Origin: Thermoleophilaceae bacterium
GTDB lineage: Bacteria > Actinomycetota > Thermoleophilia > Solirubrobacterales > Thermoleophilaceae
DNA length: 44,690 nucleotides
Assembly: GCA_019683805.1 (NCBI GenBank)
Contig: JADGHQ010000013.1
Coordinates: forward strand, 1 to 44,690
Direction: 5' to 3'
Shown in pieces: positions 42,242 through 44,690 of the stretch; the stretch's first letter is position 1; the number at the start of each line of letters is the position of its first letter. Made by a program: the position numbers and the translations under genes. Below the pieces are notes generated by a model. The model saw only the letters and a program-made list of their open reading frames with translations. It was not told the DNA's origin and made no database searches.

Positions 42242-42265
42242 GCCGCCCTGGGGGCTCGCGGCGGC
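42242..42265 (-). terminator. Weak hairpin after tig
   Basis: Arms GCCGCC (42242-42247) and GGCGGC (42260-42265) directly follow the tig stop on the minus strand, with a 12-base loop and no T-tract. It may only slow transcription between tig and clpP. Low certainty. Confidence 0.25.
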
Positions 42266-43678
42266 CTAGGAACGGGGCGTCCAGAGCTCGGGGGAGCCCT
42301 CTTCGCGCTCCTCCTTGCCTGGCGTCCAGAGCTTGTCGCGGGCCTTCGCCTGCTCCACCGGGATCGCCTTCGCGGACTCGACGAGGACGTCGAGCGCTCG
42401 GCGCATCGCGATGTCCTCGCGGAGCGCCTCGGCGCGACCCTGCTGCTTGGCCCGCTCGAGCGAGCGCCGCAGCGACCGCTCGCTCGGCGGCTGGCCGCCC
42501 TGGCGCACGGCGGCCTCGCGCAGCGCGTCGAGCAGGTCGTCGTCGGAGACCTCGATCCCCTCGGCCTCGACCACCGCTGCGAGCACGCTCTCGCGCTTGA
42601 GCGCGCGCTCGGCCTCCGGCTCGGACTCGGTGACGAGCTCCTCCTCGTCCTTGCCCGTCACCTCGAGCCAGCGGCGCGGGTCGATGCCGCGGTGCTGGAG
42701 CTGGTGCGCGGTGTCGTGCCACATCTCGTGCGCCTTCGCGTGCACGAGCTCGTGCGGGACCTCCACCGCGGCGGCCTCGACGGCCGCGTCGAGCACGGCC
42801 TGGCGGAACTCGCCCTCGATGCTGCGCTCGTCCGCCTCGCGCAGCTTCTGCTCGATGTCCGCGCGCAGCTCGTCCAGCGTGTCGAACCCGGCGGCGTCGG
42901 TCGCGAAGTCGTCGTCGAGCTCCGGAAGCCGCTTCTCCTTGACGTCCTTGACGGTCGTCGCGAACACGGCCTCGCGGCCGCGCAGGCGCTCGACGCCGTA
43001 GTCGTCGGGGAAGGTCACGCGCACGTCGCGCTCCTCCCCCGCCTTCGCCCCGACGAGCTGCTCCTCGAAGCCCGGGACCAGACGGTCGGAGCCGAGCTCG
43101 ATCGTGTAGCCGCGCGCCTCGCCGCCCTCGAACGGCTCGCCGTCGAGCGTGCCGACGAAGTCGAGCACCACGTAGTCGCCCTCGCGGGCCTCGCGGTCGA
43201 CGCTCTCGAGCGAGGCGAGCGACTCGCGCAGGCGCTCGAGCTCCCGCTCGACATCGCCGGCGTCGACCTGCGGCTCGCGCCGGCCGACCTCGAGGCCCTT
43301 GTACTCGCCGAGCTTCGCCGTCGGGCGCACGCCGACCTCGATCGTGAATGAGAGCGGATCGCCCTTCGCGGGGTAGTCGCCCACGTCGAGCTTGGGGTCG
43401 CCGACCGTGGCGAGCCGCGCCTCGGCGAGCGCCTCCTCGTACCAGCCCGGCAGCCCGCGCCGGATGGCCTCCTCGAGCACGGCCTCACGGCCCACGCGCT
43501 GGATCACGACGGGCGCCGGGACCTTGCCGCGGCGGAAGCCCGACACGCGCATCTCGCGGCCGAGGGCGCGCGCCGCGGACTCCACCTCGCGCTCGACCGC
43601 GGCCGGCGCGACCTCGACGTCGACGCGGACGCGCGAGCTCTCGAGCTCCGTGGTCTTGGTCTTGACGGCGCCTGCCAT
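42266..43678 (-). CDS. tig: Trigger factor chaperone
   Basis: 470 residues from ATG 43678 (MAGAVKTKTTELESSRVRVDVEV). The ribosome-docking signature GFRRGK (47-52), an FKBP-type PPIase domain (~166-246; GDYVVLDFVGTLDGEPFEGG) and a long helical C-terminal chaperone domain are present, with a short acidic tail. It binds nascent chains at the ribosome exit. Followed by clpP and clpX on the same strand after 113 bases, the classic tig-clpP-clpX order. The longer frame upstream to 44335 is a shadow. Confidence 0.97.
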   Translation of the reverse strand: MAGAVKTKTTELESSRVRVDVEVAPAAVEREVESAARALGREMRVSGFRRGKVPAPVVIQRVGREAVLEEAIRRGLPGWYEEALAEARLATVGDPKLDVGDYPAKGDPLSFTIEVGVRPTAKLGEYKGLEVGRREPQVDAGDVERELERLRESLASLESVDREAREGDYVVLDFVGTLDGEPFEGGEARGYTIELGSDRLVPGFEEQLVGAKAGEERDVRVTFPDDYGVERLRGREAVFATTVKDVKEKRLPELDDDFATDAAGFDTLDELRADIEQKLREADERSIEGEFRQAVLDAAVEAAAVEVPHELVHAKAHEMWHDTAHQLQHRGIDPRRWLEVTGKDEEELVTESEPEAERALKRESVLAAVVEAEGIEVSDDDLLDALREAAVRQGGQPPSERSLRRSLERAKQQGRAEALREDIAMRRALDVLVESAKAIPVEQAKARDKLWTPGKEEREEGSPELWTPRS

Positions 43679-43704
43679 GGGTGCGCCACGATAGCGTTCT
43701 CGCC

Positions 43705-43869
43705 ATGGCGCCGCCCTCGATCGTGCGCGGGCCCCGCGAGCGGCTGGCCGCCTGGCTGTACACGGGGCCGCCCGGACACCTGTACGGCGTGCTCGCGGAT
43801 CTGGCGCAGCTCGGCGCGCGCTACGCGCTCCAGCGCCTGCGCGCGCGGCTCGCCAGAGCAGCCCGATGA
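43705..43869 (+). CDS. Small conserved-looking protein (54 aa)
   Basis: From ATG 43705: MAPPSIVRGPRERLAAWLYT, GPPGHLYGVLADLAQLGARY, then a basic helix ending RLARAAR. The WLYTGPxGHLxxxxADxxxLxARY pattern resembles short actinobacterial proteins I have seen annotated as hypothetical, with one amphipathic or membrane-peripheral helix. Divergent from tig, 26 bases between starts, and followed 79 bases later by the flavoprotein gene on the same strand. Function unknown. Confidence 0.6.
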   Translation: MAPPSIVRGPRERLAAWLYTGPPGHLYGVLADLAQLGARYALQRLRARLARAAR

Positions 43870-43948
43870 GCGGGCGGCGAAGCCTGCCGCCGCAGCGGCG
43901 CCCTCGTCGCGCGGCGCCAAGGGACCCAGCGAGGCGAAGGAGGGGCAG

Positions 43949-44690
43949 ATGCCCGCCAGGTATGACGCGATCGTGATCGGCGCAGGGCCTGCGGGCGAGG
44001 TCGCGGCAGGCGGGCTCGCCGACGCGGGGCTGCGCGTGGCGGTCGCCGAGCGCGAGCGCGTCGGCGGCGAGTGCGGCTTCTGGGCGTGCATACCGTCGAA
44101 GACGCTGCTGCGGCCGCTCGAGGTGCTCTCGGAGGCCCGGCAGGCGCCCGGCGCGCGCGAGGCCGTGAGCGGCCCGCTCGACGTCGAGGCGGCGCTCGGC
44201 TGGCGGGACTTCCAGGTGTCGGGATACGACGACGCCGGCCAGGCGAGCTGGCTCGAGGACAAGGGGATCGACATCCTGCGCGGCGGGGCGCGGCTCGACG
44301 GGCCGGGGCGCGTGCGGGTGGGCGAGCGCGTGCACGAGACCGAGCGCGTGCTGATCGCCGCAGGGTCCGACCCGGCGCTCCCGCCGGTCGAGGGGCTCGA
44401 CTCGCTCGACGGCGTCTGGACGAACCGCGAGGCGACGGGCGTGCGGGAGCCGCCCGAGTCGCTGCTCGTGCTGGGCGGCGGGCCGGTGGGCGTGGAGATG
44501 GGCCAGGCGCTCGCGCGGATGGGCACGCAGGTGACGATCGTGCAGCGCGACGAGCGGCTGCTGCCGCGGGAGGCCGCGCCGGCTGGACGCGCGCTCGAGC
44601 AGGCGCTGCGCTCGGAGGGGATCGACGTCCCGCGCGGCGCGGGGCCCGGGGGCGCGCCCCCCGCCGGGGGGGGGGGCCAGCCCGGGCGCG
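43949..44690 (+). CDS. FAD-dependent pyridine nucleotide-disulfide oxidoreductase, N-terminal part
   Basis: Begins at ATG 43949 with a very good SD (AAGGAGGGG, five to six bases upstream) and runs off the right edge. FAD motif IGAGPAGEVAAGGLADAGLRVAVAE is at residues ~10-34. The redox disulfide is Cys42/Cys47 in GECGFWACIPSKTLL, a variant of the usual CLNxGC. ATG-loop RVLIAAGSDP and the NAD(P) motif LGGGPVGVEMGQAL (~175-188) are seen. This belongs with dihydrolipoamide dehydrogenase/mercuric-reductase-like proteins. No lipoyl-enzyme gene is beside it, so the substrate is open. The last ~50 bases look corrupted. Confidence 0.88.
   Translation, partial: MPARYDAIVIGAGPAGEVAAGGLADAGLRVAVAERERVGGECGFWACIPSKTLLRPLEVLSEARQAPGAREAVSGPLDVEAALGWRDFQVSGYDDAGQASWLEDKGIDILRGGARLDGPGRVRVGERVHETERVLIAAGSDPALPPVEGLDSLDGVWTNREATGVREPPESLLVLGGGPVGVEMGQALARMGTQVTIVQRDERLLPREAAPAGRALEQALRSEGIDVPRGAGPGGAPPAGGGGQPGR
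44640..44690. other. Low-quality contig edge
   Basis: The last ~50 bases consist of G and C runs (up to ten G) that break the flavoprotein's similarity to its family. The same style of sequence occurs at the left edge. Most likely assembly or read-end error. Confidence 0.6.

Overview
The window is a stretch of very GC-rich bacterial chromosome, densely packed with housekeeping genes. It shows no phage, transposase, CRISPR or plasmid gene. The order tig-clpP-clpX, valS-folC-ndk-maf, mreBCD-mrdA-rodA, rne/rng-rplU-rpmA-obg-proB-proA-nadD-rsfS and leuS-comEA-comEC-holA is the conserved backbone of actinobacterial chromosomes. The very high GC, a retained mre rod-shape cluster, frequent GTG/TTG starts and the protein sequences suggest a deep-branching Actinobacteriota such as Thermoleophilia (Solirubrobacterales-like). 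That taxonomic placement is inference.

Layout from left to right. 1-3.7 kb: competence genes on the minus strand (comEA, a tiny Cys/His protein, comEC, the first codons of holA). 3.7-9 kb: an OsmC-like protein on plus, then a tight minus operon of leuS, a LOG-like nucleotide-binding protein, an Orn/Lys/Arg decarboxylase and acylphosphatase. 9-12 kb: two plus genes, a long coiled-coil protein and a secreted alpha/beta hydrolase. 12-15 kb: a minus molybdate operon led by an HTH-Mop regulator followed by modA, modB and modC. 15-15.9 kb: a perfect CsoR/RcnR-type operator in front of a His-rich DUF4396-type membrane protein, then a terminator and tRNA-Ala(GGC). 16.2-21.7 kb: rsfS, nadD, proA, proB, obg, rpmA and rplU on minus. 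21.8-24.6 kb: a four-PAS GGDEF-EAL protein on plus. 24.6-32.6 kb: an RNase E/G with a TRAM-like tail, then rodA, mrdA, mreD, mreC and mreB. 32.8-38.4 kb: maf, ndk, a zinc-ribbon membrane protein, a 39-residue membrane peptide, folC and valS. 38.5-39.5 kb: a sulfite-oxidase-like molybdoenzyme on plus. 39.6-43.7 kb: an MBL-fold hydrolase, clpX, clpP and tig. 43.7-44.7 kb: a 54-residue protein and the start of a flavin disulfide oxidoreductase that runs off the window.

The core blocks supply translation (leuS, valS, tRNA-Ala, L21, L27, rsfS, obg), proteostasis (tig, ClpXP), wall elongation (mre/rodA/PBP2), proline, NAD and folate metabolism, and DNA uptake. The accessory inserts are the mod operon, which probably serves the molybdenum-cofactor enzyme about 24 kb away, the putative metal-responsive DUF4396 gene, the c-di-GMP protein and several small unannotated proteins. 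Genes are often joined by 4-nt stop/start overlaps, and two convergent pairs share a CTAG stop.

I see no clear multi-gene novel system. The most promising leads are the orphan CsoR-type operator with its His-rich membrane protein, and small proteins embedded in core operons. The first ~60 and last ~50 bases are homopolymer-rich and look like unreliable contig ends.
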